This document shows positions 36,471 through 49,473 of a stretch of 64,000 nucleotides of DNA, piece after piece (the first letter of the stretch is position 1; each line of letters starts with the position of its first letter). The notes below the pieces were generated by a model that did not search any database, was not told where the DNA came from, and was given only the letters and a program-made list of their open reading frames with translations. The position numbers and the translations under genes are program-made. This DNA is from Paramecium sonneborni (taxonomy: Eukaryota; Ciliophora; Oligohymenophorea; Peniculida; Parameciidae). The stretch lies in assembly GCA_905182985.1 (NCBI GenBank), contig CAJJDN010000052.1, positions 302,850 through 366,849 of the forward strand, in the 5' to 3' direction.

Positions 36471-37488
36471 ATATGATCTAATATACATATTTATAAAAAC
36501 ATTATTAACAGTATAAAAATAAATTGAAGTTTGCAAGTAGAAACTCTACTAAATAATCTGCACAATACTACCATTACATTTACTTCAAATAATTATCATA
36601 AAACTTAAAAAATTTAATTAGCATTTTTTTAAAATATAATTATCTTAAAAATAGATTGATTAAATTTTTATATGTTTCAAATTAACAAATAGGTTATTTT
36701 ATTTCACCAGAACATAACACAATATTTTTCAGAAGTGGATTCTTCAAAGATTATAGAATTATTTTATTTCAAAATATTAAGCACAAAAATTTATTTAAAA
36801 GGATTGTTAAATATACACTTTAAAAAAATGAAAATCAGACTTCACATTATTTAAAGAAAATATTAATATAGCTGATATAATTTTAGAATGCATGATAAAT
36901 ATTTCAAGAATTATTAATTCTTAATAGATATATTTTAAATTAAAATATCGGATTCTTATATTCTGTAATTCTAGAATTATAAAATGTCAACTATTTTTTA
37001 TATCAGTTTTTATTATTGTTTCTCTGCTTTCAATCTGTAGAATATTTTTGCAAACTTTCAATATTTTAAAAATCTCGAAATGATTTCAACTGTTTTACAC
37101 CCTCAATTCTTAGTTATATAAGGTAATTGTTTATAAATTATATATATAGAATTTATTCATATGATTCAAAATCATGAAATAATAGTTTAATTTTGATGAG
37201 ATTTAAACCCTAAGCTTTCTTAGCCAAGATAATTTTGTTTATTTAATAGAACCGATAAGAGAGGTCTAGAAAATAGTTTTCTCGCAAAAACACTTATCAC
37301 TATTAAAAATGTAAAAATTAAAGGGGTTCTTGTAATTTATAAATATAAATAAAGAATTTCAGATAAAGAATCGGAGCCTGTTTGAAAGAAATCATAAAAA
37401 TAACAGTTTTACAATATATTAAACTTGAAGTATTATTTAGTACTATATAAATAAAGATATTTCCCATTTGTTTTAATAATTAAATTAA
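36471..37488. other. Intergenic, about 1 kb
   Basis: Between the two Myb-like paralogues. I looked for a third copy or a relic of the duplication and saw none; only scattered short frames. Confidence 0.5.
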
Positions 37489-38109
37489 ATGATTTGCCTT
37501 GAATAACATCAAGAGGATTCTTCTATGATCGATGATTGCTAAATTTATACAGAATCACTATAAATAATCAACTAGGTTGCTTAAAGTTCAGAAACAATTC
37601 AAAATTTACCTAGATTCAAGCCTAAAAAGTCTAGATAAAGAAGAAAGCCAATTCTTTATGGAGATAAGGATCGTAGCAGCGCCTTATATAAATACATAAA
37701 AGAAAAGCAAAGAAGCTATTTAGATTCTAAGGTTAAAGCCTCTAATTCAATTTTCTCACCAGAAGAAGATAGAATCCTTCTGTTATTGGTGAAGAAATTA
37801 GGTCCTAAATTTCAAAAAATAACTAAATATTTTCCTGGAAAAACCATGAACATGCTTAAAAATCGTTATTATAAAAGTCTCAAAGATTCGGAGGCTTCAA
37901 TAGTACCAAGAGAAATTGAAGAAGAACTTGCAATTAAGGATAAAGAAAAAAGAGTAATGGGAAGAAAAATTATAAAAATCTGGCCTGAGGAATAAAGAAT
38001 GACAGCTCTTATTGAAAATAGTGTTCTCTTTCCCGAGGCTAAATAGAAGATTCAAAATTTGTTTTTAACTTTCACCTCTATTATTGGGAACTGTATGAAA
38101 TATGTTTGA
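37489..38109 (+). CDS. Myb/SANT-like protein, paralogue 2
   Basis: 206 codons from ATG 37489 to TGA 38107-38109, no intron. Same layout as the gene at 35868: acidic polar N terminus, basic RQRRKPILYGDKDRSSALY, then the Myb-like repeat FSPEEDRILLLLVKKLGPKF...ITKYFPGKT...LKNRYYKSL, and GRKIIKIWPEEQRM. Identity in the Myb repeat is high while the N termini have diverged, which indicates an older duplication than the one at 41.5-44.6 kb. Confidence 0.88.
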
Positions 38110-40059
38110 GTTCTTTCTTAATATATATAACATTATATACAGTTTTAAATAAAATTTAATTGAAACGTAAAAACTAACACAAACATAATATAATTATTTA
38201 TAATTTTATTTTATTTATTATTGAGTAAAAAAAACAATTATTTGAAAAAAATCAAAACATAAATGTGGATTCGTAAATTTATGAATGGCCTAATAAATTA
38301 TTTTATGCATTCAATATATAAAGAATATACACTTTTATTTGATTTTATTGAAGTATATTTGCATAAAGCTATTTATATTCTTTTTGTATAAAATATTTAT
38401 CTAAGATGATAAAATATGCTTCCATTTATTTTTCTTATAAAATAAAAAATGCCTCAATAAATTTTAAAGCACATTTCATATTTGTTTATGAATTTTGAAA
38501 GCAAAAAGTAATTGCTTATCTGTTTCATGAAATAAATTCAAAATATTCTTCATATAATTTAATCAGTAGTTATGTTACTTTATAAAAACTGATTTAAAAA
38601 ATGCTTATAATGATAATTTATTGTAGATTTTAGAGTCATAGTGATGTTGGAACACAAATTTTTCATCGAAATAATTCTTCTGAAAAGTTGCTTGAAATAA
38701 TAATTTTAATCTTGATTATGTATTAAGAATAACAATTCTAAGAAATAAAAGTGAAAATTTTGAAAGTATTTATAAATGATTGTGGCATAGTAGAGAAAAT
38801 CAAAATTTATAATCAAAACTTATTTTATTTGAAATGACAAAATTCAAAAATAATCAAATACAGAATAAATTTTGAATCATAAAGGAGATTATTTTGATAA
38901 TAATGCTGAAGAAAATGTTATATTTTGAGGCATCTTAAATAAAAAATTAAAAATGTTTTTTAATACTCTAAAAATACTGATTTACTAGAATATTTCTTAA
39001 ACATAATCTAATTTATCAATGAATAAACTATTAGATATATGAATGAAATATTAGAAATAATTTAAATAAAGAGAACCTCAAACTTGGAAATTAAAAAAAT
39101 AATTAGTAATATTTTCTTATATTAATATATCAGATATATTTTAACATTCTTAATTTTATCATGCATAATATTAAAATATTAATGTATAACATGTTTTTCT
39201 AATAAATCTGTAGATTTTATGTTAAATATAATCAATTTTAATCCAGCCCAAAATATTTTTTCTTTTTAGATCCAGAATCTTGATTTCATGAATTTTATTT
39301 GACTTTAAAGATCTAATAATAGGGATTTAACCATCATCACAAGCTTTATTGAACACATGTAATATTTTTTCATCACTAATAAATTTTTTTGTATATATAT
39401 TATTTATCAGTCAAACTATATAACCATTAAAATTTTAATCCAATTAATGAAAATAGAGTCAGAATGTAAATAGTTTTAAATATATATTCAATAAGTTTTT
39501 AGTAATACTAAATGTTTATATATTTATATATTTGTTTCAATCTAATATATTAATCGCATAAGTTTATAACATAGTCTAAATATTTGTTAACATCACACGA
39601 TGAAAAAGAAAATGTTATTTTTTCATAAATATAATATAATATAAACTATTAATATTCGACATTGGCTTTTGTACAAAGCATTTAACATATATCATCATAT
39701 AAATCTTGATTGAACTCATTAAATGAAATTTTCACATTGTTAATAAGGATATTAAAACATATTTTTTAATATCAGAAGCAATATCGATGATTAAACATGT
39801 CTTTATAGAAATCTAAAATGTAACTGTATATTGATATTAAAATTAGTTATAAAAAGATTATAACTTTGACATATTTAATTATTTGAAGAATTGATAACTA
39901 GTATTAGTGATAGAAGAATCATTATTAATTTCCTAATATAAATATTAAAAATTGAGTAATAAGTAATTTAGATATATAGGCAAAAGTGAGAAGCAGCTAA
40001 TGATTTTATTATAAAGGAATATATAAAATTAGATTATTTTTAATATCGTTTTTCGAGAG
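38110..40059. other. Gene-poor stretch, about 1.95 kb
   Basis: The longest span in the window with no intact gene. TGA is frequent in all frames on the plus strand. The minus strand between about 39100 and 39870 keeps coding-like fragments annotated separately. No RNA gene seen. Confidence 0.5.
39110..39870 (-). pseudogene. Fragmented coding relic
   Basis: Three minus-strand fragments in different frames read like one protein: one with FYNQFQYQYTVTF, one with FNEFNQDLYDDICQMLCTK and DVNKYLDYVINLCDQYI, and one with SDEKILHVFNKACDDGQIP. They are separated by TGA codons and frame changes that no 18-37 nt GT-AG intron resolves. No family recognised. A decayed gene is the likeliest reading; an unusual intron pattern is the alternative. 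Confidence 0.4.
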
Positions 40060-41059
40060 ATGATAATTTTGATACTTCTATCAATTGTATAAGCTCAATT
40101 GGATTAGCTGCGAGAAACAGAATTGGGATCAACTTTATTAGAAACAGTTTAACTGCATATTTAAGCAGATGAACCTACTGGAGATTTATTGTTATTATTG
40201 AATGAAATTCATGGTAAAATTAATTGATTATAATTCATTAGATAAACTATTGAAGCAAAGGAACATTACAAATAAACTCTAAAAATCAAAATTAGATGAG
40301 TGCATGCATAATGTTGAATCATTAGAGGAATTGATTGTAAAGCTAAGGGAGAATAAAGTAGTTGTGAAAATAATCAATAGTTTGATGTAAAAGAAGAGAT
40401 ATATTCACATAAACCTCACATTGAATAATATGAGCACATGAAATCAACAAAGAATAAAGAAAAGGAACTTTTAATAAAAAATATTGAGATTTGCCAAAAT
40501 AGAGAGAATTCTCAAAAAGATTAATATCATAAATTAACAGTCTAATTACAAGAGAAGAGATATGATTATGTAAATCAAAAGTAAAATTTATTATATTCTT
40601 AAGTTTAGAAATCCGTTATCTCTGAAAATTGATTAATCAAGTTTAAAACCCTTATTAAATGATTTGATTGATTTCACAACAGATATGATGTCATTAGAAG
40701 ACAAATATTTCGATGAAAAAGAACAACAAACAAGAAATTTAATTTAATTATATTAATCTTAATTAGATAGCGTCGTAACTTTTTTGAATGAAATTTAAGA
40801 GAATATTGAAGAAACAGAACATCTGGTAAAATAATTAGAATTAGAATACAATGAAATCAATCATAGAATTAATGTACTCATCAATTTATATTAGTTAAAA
40901 CAAGAATAAGTCAATGATATCAAGCAAGAGTGCAATAATATATTTTAATAAACTAAACATCAATCATAACACATCACTAAGGAAATTGAAGTTGTCAATT
41001 AAATTATTTAATTAATTGAACACAATTTTGGATGGCTACGTTCACAATTAGGATTATGA
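40060..41059 (+). CDS. Trichocyst-matrix-like secretory protein
   Basis: ATG 40060 to TGA 41057-41059; introns 40214-40241 (28 nt), 40358-40380 (23) and 40581-40608 (28) give 306 codons. A signal peptide (MIILILLSIVQAQ) leads into ETELGSTLLETVQLHIQ...LLLLLNEIH...LDECMHNVE, matching the pattern of Paramecium trichocyst matrix proteins: a short N-terminal helix, a conserved single Cys, then long amphipathic helices. The remainder is heptad-rich with few cysteines. Such proteins are stored condensed in dense-core granules and expand on calcium-triggered exocytosis. The family call rests on pattern, not on an alignment. Confidence 0.7.
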
Positions 41060-41498
41060 TCACATAAAAATTATTACCCAAATATAATTATTCGATTAAA
41101 TTTCATCATTTATAATCATCCAAAGTTTACCGAAATGCTGTTACAAAATAAAATTTAAACTCTCCTTTTTAAATTATATTCATCATTTATTAAAACGAGT
41201 AATTTTCCAAATTCTACTCAACCTTACTTTTATATTTATAATATACTGTTATTACAATGCTGAAAACCATTATAAGTAGAACCTTAATATCAAATTAATT
41301 CATTTCATAAATTATCGAATATAATATAATAATCTTTGTATCTCTATCATTAATTTGGCTATATTATACTCTATTTTATCGAAGTCTATTCCTTTATAAT
41401 CTGATTTCATTAATAAGTTATTATATATATTAATTAATAATTAATCTAATTTTATATTAAACTAATAAAAATAATTATATTAAATTTTGGTGTGAAAA
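41060..41498. other. Spacer, about 440 bp
   Basis: Convergent 3' flanks; no supported feature. Confidence 0.5.
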
Positions 41499-42717
41499 TC
41501 AAATAGAATCATCAATCAATTAAAGCAAATTTAAACTTAACTAATAATCATAAATAAAATTATTAATTGCATCTTATGCTATATTTTTCTTTAAGAAGCT
41601 AATTTAATTAATTATTATATCGACATCATTATTTATTAAGATTTGATAATCATTGTAAAAATATTCGAGTATTTAATATTTTAAAAGTAATATTTTTTTT
41701 ATTTCTTTTATAATAGCATTTATATCCCATTCAAACTTATATGATTTATTAAAAATATCAATTTGTTCATTAATTAACGATTTTATTAAATTTTCCTCAC
41801 AACATTCTAATTAATTTCTAATACTAATAAATAATAAATCTTATGGTGGTTATTAAGGTAAATAAATAGTTATACTTTTTCTAAATTCTTTTGTCATCAA
41901 TGGCAAAGTTATATATAAATTAAGTTCATAAAAATGATAATTATTATTTGTTAAAAATTTATTTTAAAGTTCTTATAGATTTAATTACACACTATGTTAA
42001 AACTTGTTTCTTTTAAAATTTAAATGTTCAAATTGTTAATCTATATTAACTAATTTTTATTTTTCATTATTTTAATTAGAATATTATTAAAAAATTTCAT
42101 TTATTATTTGAATAAATGAATCAAATGATTCACGGATTGAACTTTTTAAACTTTCAATTATTTATTAGAACTTTTAATCATTTCTAGTTTTTCTCATTGA
42201 ATATTTTTCTATAAAATTAATAATTTCTAAAACAATAGATTTAATAGCATCTGCATCATTAATTTAATAATTTTAAAAATCTTCTCTTTCATAGAATGGA
42301 CAATCATATCCTGTAAAATGTACTTTATAATTTAATTTTATTGGTAATATCGATAGACTTTCTTAGTTTGAATCTAATTTTAATAAAACTCTATTTAAAT
42401 GCAAATAATTATGTTATATTGAATTCTATTACATTTAATAATATTTTTGAACAATCTCCTTACATAATTAAATTAATTATGCTACTGTTATTCTTACATA
42501 TTTGATTTCCTTTACTATATTTAAATAAAATTACAAAAAGATAAAGCAAATAATTTAGTTTAATGACTCGTTAATTGTTAATCGTATATTTGATCAAATT
42601 TAATTCCTCCTTAATTTCAAAATCATTATATCCATCAAATTCAAGTATTTATTTCATTTCATTCAATGAATTTTTATAAGAATAAATCAAATTACTTGTA
42701 TAATCGAAACCTTTCAT
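41499..42717 (-). CDS. Tandem-duplicated gene, copy A, unknown
   Basis: Start ATG 42717, TGA 41499-41501, one 25-nt intron (42510-42534), 397 codons. Begins MKGFDYTSNLIYSYKNSL; the middle has FTGYDCPFYEREDF and a stretch ELNLYITLPLMTKEFRKSI; the rest is helical and Asn/Ile/Gln-rich. No domain recognised. Copy B at 43355-44570 is nearly identical over most of its length; the two differ mainly after about residue 350. Confidence 0.82.
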
Positions 42718-42720
42718 ATT
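41650..42720. repeat. Tandem duplication unit A (about 1.07 kb)
   Basis: Nearly identical to about 43500-44573, in the same orientation, offset about 1853. Unlike the gap-flanking repeats it shows scattered substitutions (for example TTAG versus TTTG variants and an intron change ATTAC to AATAC), so it is a genuine recent duplication. Confidence 0.85.
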
Positions 42721-43354
42721 GCTAAAAAAAATATTCAATTAATTATTTAAAAAGCAAAAATATTTTTAGAATATATTTCTTAAAATTTCTAGGCGCAATT
42801 AGATATTCATAGTATTTTACTAAATATAATCTTTCTCATTTAGTAATTTATTTATTTTCAGATAAATGGGTAAATATTATATAAAACCTTCCTGATCATA
42901 TAAATTCTTATAATTAAAGTTTAATATTTCAATACTTATCCTTTTTATAAAAAAATTTTCCTCTTATTCAATTTTTTATTTTTACTATTTCAGACAAAAA
43001 TAAATAAGGTAAGGAAGAAATTTTCAAAAGAAGACAATTCTTTTTTTTTTATTACAAAAAAAGCCTCAAAAATCTATTATAATTTTAATTATTTTTTTGA
43101 AATGCTTTTAATAAAAATTAATTGAAAGACAGTTCTTATTATGATTTTACATTAGAGAAATATATAGTTCATATATTTATGATGCAGTGAATGTGATATA
43201 ATGAAATAAATTTACTACTACTACAATTTAATATTAAAAATTAATATAATAATTGAATAAATATTAAGAGAGTTAAGAAAAGAATATAAAATAATAAGAA
43301 AGTTAGAAATGAGAACTTTTGATAAATTAAGATCTTTAGTTCAATGAATAAAAT
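42718..43354. other. Spacer between tandem copies, about 640 bp
   Basis: Separates copy A start from copy B stop. No supported frame. Confidence 0.5.
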
Positions 43355-44570
43355 TCATATAAGCGAATATATCAACTAAATGATTTTCAATTTTAAATAA
43401 TCTTAAATAATTTCTCTAACTGTTTCATATGCTATATTTTCTTTTAAAAAGATAATTTAATTAATTGTCAATTGGATATCCTCTAAGAGTAAAAATTTAT
43501 AATCATTGTAAAAATATTCAAGTATTTTATATTTTAAAAGTAATATATTTTTTATTTCTTTTATAATAGCATTTATATCCCATTCAAACTTATATGATTT
43601 ATTAAAAATATCAATTTGTTCATTAATTAACGATTTTATTAAATTTTCATCACAACAGTCAAATTAATTTCTAATACTAATAAATAATAAATCTTATGGT
43701 GGTTATTAAGGAAAATAAATAGTTATACTTTTTCTAAATTCTTTTGTCATCAATGGCAAAGTTATATATAAATTAAGTTCATAAAAATGATAATTATTAT
43801 TTGTTAAAAATTTATTTTAAAGTTCTTATAGATTTAATTACACACTATGTTAAAACTTGTTTCTTTTAAAATTTAAATGTTCAAATTGTTAATCTATATT
43901 AACTAATTTTTATTTTTCATTATTTTAATTAGAATATTATTAAAAAATTTCATTTATTATTTGAATAAATGAATCAAATGATTCACGTATTGAACTTTTT
44001 AAACTTTCAATTTTTTATTAGAACTTTTTATCATTACTAGTTTCTCTCATTGAATATTTTTCTATAAAATTAATAATTTCTAAAACAATAGACTTAATAG
44101 CATCTGCATCATTAATTTAATAATTTTAAAAATCTTTTCTTTCATAGAATGGACAATCATATCCTGTAAAATGTACTTTATAATTTAATTTTATTGGTAA
44201 TATCGATAGACTTTCTTAGTTTGAATCTAATTTTAATAAAACTCTATTTAAATGCAAATAATTATGTTATATTGAATTCTATTACATTTAATAATATTTT
44301 TGAACAATCTCCTTACATAATTAAATTAATTATGCTACTGTTATTTTTACATATTTGATTTCCTTTACTATATTTAAATAAAAATACAAAAAGATAAAGC
44401 AAATAATTTAGTTTAATGACTCGTTAATTGTTAATCGTATATTTGATCAAATTTAATTCCTCCTTAATTTCAAAATCATTATATCCATCAAATTCAAGTA
44501 TTTATATCATTTCATTCAATGATTTTTTATAAGAATAAATCAAATTACTTGTATAATCGAAACCTTTCAT
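43355..44570 (-). CDS. Tandem-duplicated gene, copy B, unknown
   Basis: Start ATG 44570, TGA 43355-43357, one 25-nt intron (44363-44387), 396 codons. The chain matches copy A almost residue for residue up to LEYFYNDY, then diverges into its own C terminus (EDIQLTINQIIFLKENIAYE). Both copies are open to the end, so both may be functional. Function unknown. Confidence 0.82.
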
Positions 44571-44573
44571 ATT
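43500..44573. repeat. Tandem duplication unit B (about 1.07 kb)
   Basis: Partner of 41650-42720. The near-identity covers the intron and the 5' end of the coding frame and fades at both ends, so duplication breakpoints lie near the start codon and about 45 codons before the stop. Confidence 0.85.
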
Positions 44574-44671
44574 AATATTATTATTGAATTAATGTCAGCA
44601 AAATAATTATGAATTTATAATAATTGATAATTTAATTTAAAAGATGATGAATAATATGCAATAAAATATAG

Positions 44672-45464
<793 letters not shown>

Positions 45465-46901
45465 TAAAAATAATAAATTAATATTAATAATGAATACTAA
45501 TCTGGAATTTTAGATCATAATATATAGAATTTTCTCTCATTAACATGCTAGTTGTGTGATAGTTTATTTCTTTCAGAGGTCAATTCTAAAACAATCATTA
45601 AAAAATAGACCATAAATTGCACAATTTGCAAGAAAGGAATTAGTCATAAATTACAAAAAAAAAGAAAAAATAATATGGGAATATCATTTATAATTAATAA
45701 CCGTAAGAGAAAATGTTATATCAAATCTGCAACACAAAAATAATATCATTTAAAAATTTATATATAAAGGTTATGGTAAGAGTGTTTATTTTGGATGAAA
45801 TCCAAAAGAAGTTGAGAATAAACTATCCCTTGATATGGACTGAAAATATACAGCAAAGTAACATTTCAGAAACATAGATTATTTTAAAACAAAAAACTAT
45901 AAGAGCTCGATAGAAATAATTAGTAAAAATAAATATATTTATTAAAAATAAACTCAATAACATTACGGGCTGGAAATTTATTCTGTTTGTTGAATAAGCT
46001 GTCCTTATATTATGCAACTTCCTTGTGCTTAGAAATTCATATTCTTAATAAATAATATTTGTATACATATTTATACTTATACATGATTATTGTAATTTTA
46101 TAAAATTTAAGAGTATTTAGCGATTGTGATTCATAATATTATAAGATTGGTAAATATTTATTCTTAAATTATGTAATGCAACCTGAGTTTAAGCGAATTT
46201 AATATTGTTATTAAAATAATAAATTATACAAGCTAAAACACTCTTTTTTTATAAAATCTGGATCATTCAATAAATTTTTAGCAGTAAGACTACATAATTA
46301 ATGGTTAAATTTTTGATAGATTTAAACTTACTTAGGAGAAATGATACAAGATAAAAAAGCTTTTAATAACATTCCAGAGCTACACTTAAATAACGACTTA
46401 TCATTCAACAACGTTAATTTCATTTTCTTTTGGTTATTCATATTTCAATAATGGTTGAAAATTTATTTGATTTCGAATATGGGCTTTTACAAAACTTATT
46501 TAAATAGTTAGGCATATAAGTGAAAGTAGACCTTTTAAATAAGGCATGAGTTAAACTCATAGAATATAACATTTATCTAATTCAATTTTGTAGAATGTTT
46601 TTTTATAGAGATAACAGTTTATTCTAAATCAAATTAGTATTTCTATCTTTTGTCAATAAACTCTATTAAGGTATTTAATTTTATAAATATACTTGACTTT
46701 ACTCATAAAGCCATTCTTGGAAATTTTGACTAATTTTTGGATGAATTTAAGTAAATTTTTTGGGCTGTTTCCAAAGTATGTATTTGTTATCTAAAATCTA
46801 TATCAATTGATCCATCTAATCCAATTAAGATTAGAGATGTCCTTATAAGGTCTTGCTTACATCCCAACAACTAATTTACAAATTTATTATATAAAAATTA
46901 A
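45465..46901. other. Intergenic, about 1.4 kb
   Basis: AT-rich. Holds one weak plus-strand frame (45773-46129). Nothing else supported. Confidence 0.45.
45773..46129 (+). CDS. Hypothetical small ORF, weak
   Basis: 118 codons from ATG 45773 to TGA 46127-46129: MVRVFILDEIQKKLRINYPL, a basic middle and two hydrophobic segments (GWKFILFVEQAVLILCNFL, IIFVYIFILI). It could be a small membrane protein or a chance frame. Confidence 0.33.
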
Positions 46902-47427
46902 TCATTTTAGATCAAGTTTAATGGACTATAATATTGATTCAAGTTCTGTAATTCTTTTTTTTAGTTTATTTGCTTCTTCTAGCATCTACGATTTAGATTT
47001 AATTAAGCGCACAACCTCTTTTTTAAGACGATAAGACTCCATGACTGTATTTATATTGTCATCTTTTAATAATTTATACTTGATTTGAATTCCTTGTTGT
47101 AATTAGGATTGGAGCTCTTAAAATTGCTGTTCATGCTATTCCATTATTATTTAAATTTCTTGCTTTAATTATTGGGTCTGCTGCCTTAGTTCAGAAATTG
47201 TTTTTTGGCTTTTATTGATAAAACTCTATTTGATTAGTGGAGGGTACTTGTATCTAAGTAAAGGGATTAAATGCATTATGATGAGATTTAATTGACTCTG
47301 ATGAATGGACACTGCTGTAGCGAAGATTAATATGAGGAAGAATGGTGGAATTGGTCACATTAGTGGATAATCTTAAATCTTCCTGTGAATGGACAGAGAG
47401 TCGACCTTGACTAAACTAATGGGACAT
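46902..47427 (-). CDS. Coiled-coil protein, unknown
   Basis: Start ATG 47427, TGA 46902-46904, one 22-nt intron (47226-47247), 167 codons. The N-terminal half is a Ser/His/Asn-rich disordered region (MSHQFSQGRLSVHSQEDLRL); the C-terminal half is a continuous coiled coil (ISELRQQTQQLKQEIQIIME, ANKLKKRITELESILQSI). The gene is less AT-rich than its neighbours. Divergent from the secretory protein at 47630, 202 bp away. No family recognised. Confidence 0.78.
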
Positions 47428-47629
47428 AAGGGTGATACTGCGTTGTGATTAAGTAATAGCTATGAATATTAAAGTTGTATTTTTACGAATAATTTTTTTG
47501 TAGTAAAGCAGTTATCTTATATTGATTTCGTTGTTCATTAATTTCTAAAATAATCCAAAGTAGTGGGTTAGGGAAAAAATCTATTAAAGTAAGGGAAGTT
47601 CTAATCCGTTTTTTGTATAAATTAATTAA

Positions 47630-49319
47630 ATGAAGTATGTGTTATTGGCTTTGGTGCTAGCAATAGCAGTAGGTACATCAAGTGAGGAAAATGTACTACA
47701 ATTATTGGCTGAGTTAAAGCACAATGCTGAATTGGAATTAGAAGGTTTAGAGTTAGCTTGGCAAAGAAGAATCGGTGAGAAATAGAGTGTTGCTGATTCA
47801 TTGAATCAATCTGTATTGAATCAAAGAGCAGAATGCTAAAACAAAGAAAATGACATAGCTCAAAAGCAGAGTGATATATTAGCAAGTGAGGGTTTTATAA
47901 ATTGGATGATTGGAAGATAAAAGTCAAATACAAAAAAAATTGGAGTTTTGGAAGCAAGCATGTAAGAGTATTATATATACGAAGATGTTCATTAACAAAT
48001 AACTATGTGAATGATATAAGAAATTTTAGATATGCATTGGCCTTAGTGAAGTTTTTGAGAGAAGAACTGACACAATTAGAAGGTGGAGCATCTTTAGCTT
48101 AGGTGACAGAATTCCATGATAGAGTTAGCAAATTTGTAAAATTGTATCGTAGTGGATAATTGGTAAATTTAATGGAAAAGATTGATGATAAATCAGATCT
48201 TATTGTACCTGAGATTGAATAAGGGACATTCGATGAAATTTCATTAATTTAGAGAATCAGACCAAAAGCATTGACTTAATTAGATTAAGTTAATGATGAT
48301 GATGATGATAAGGCAAATAATGCAGTTGTTCTTATTCCAGGATGTGATGATTAGATTGGAACTGTCGTTGTAGTATAAAATGATGATGGAACAACTGATT
48401 CAGGTGATCTTAATGTTAAAATTACAAATGGAGGTGGAGTAAGTACAACTCCAAGTGGTGGTAAATCAGGATCTACTTCCAAGCCAACACATAAAGATAC
48501 TACACCAAAAAAGGAAGAAACTAATGATGTTGAAGATGTTGATGATACTGATGATGATGTTGATGATGTAGATGATACTGATGATGTAGATGATGGTGAA
48601 GATGTTGATGATGATGTTGATGATGGTGAAGATGTTGATGATGGTGAAGATGTTGATGATGATGTTGATGATGTTGATGATGGTGAAGATGGTGAAGATA
48701 CTGAGGATAATAATGATGATGATGATAATCATCCTGAAATAATAATTGATGATTAATAACCAGATCATCATGTTGATGAAGAACCTCATTTTGTTATTAC
48801 TCCTGATGGTCCTCATCCCACTGGAGCTGTTATTCCACCTGGAGAAGAAGAGTTCCCTAATGATTGGCAAGTACTCATATTTATTTAATTCTTTAGGGGT
48901 TCAGAAAATTATTAGATGCTATCGAAAATCATACTAGAAGATCTTTAGAAACTGGTGCCAATGATGAAGTGAGATCTAATTTAGGATTCATTGATTTCAA
49001 ATTACATGTTGAATTGGAAAATCAATTCTTTGATAAAACCATCTAATATGAAAAAGAATATTTAGTATTCTTAATTTTAATTATAGGTCAAATAAGTCAA
49101 CTAATTAACAACCAGAAGATAAGCCTCTATTTTGTGTGGAGCTAGATTAAAATAAATTACTGTGGCTCATCAAGTTGCTTTGAAAGTAAACTTTAGTTTA
49201 ATTTTAAGGATATTGATGCTGCTAAACAATTTTATGAAGAACAAAGAAAGTTGAAACAAGAAGAAGTTAATACCTTTGATGATGTTTATCGCATCTATAC
49301 CACACAAGTGAATCATTGA
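47630..49319 (+). CDS. Secretory granule-like protein with Asp-rich repeats
   Basis: ATG 47630 to TGA 49317-49319; introns 47962-47984 (23 nt), 48871-48896 (26), 49065-49086 (22) and 49186-49208 (23) give 531 codons. Signal peptide MKYVLLALVLAIAVGTSS, then a helical region with one conserved-type Cys (NQRAECQNKENDIAQ) as in trichocyst matrix proteins. From about residue 215 comes a Gly/Thr/Lys linker, then an acidic block built from DDVDD and DDGEDV units, an His/Pro stretch (PDGPHPTGAVIPPGEEEF) and a second helical part (FRKLLDAIENHTRRSLETGA). The acidic block would bind calcium in a granule lumen; that is inference. Confidence 0.75.
48530..48730 (+). repeat. In-gene minisatellite encoding DDV/DDGED repeats
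   Basis: About 200 bp of GAT-rich units such as GATGATGGTGAAGATGTT (18 nt) and GATGATGTTGATGAT, in frame within the secretory protein gene. Units vary by insertion of ACT or GTA codons, so the array is slightly degenerate. Confidence 0.85.
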
Positions 49320-49473
49320 TACATATATATTATTTAGATAAAAAATTAGATTAAAATTATATAAATTACTTTTATTCAATTAGTTAAATTTCATAAATTT
49401 TTGTTCAAAAAAAATTGAAGTAAAGAATCGTTGAAGTAAGTTAAAGATAATGTGTTTAATCATTTAATTAATT

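Noticed and set aside
48466..48870. 134-residue minus-strand ORF rich in Ile and Asn
   Set aside because: It is the reverse complement of the GAT repeat that encodes the acidic block of the secretory protein; codon bias alone keeps it open.
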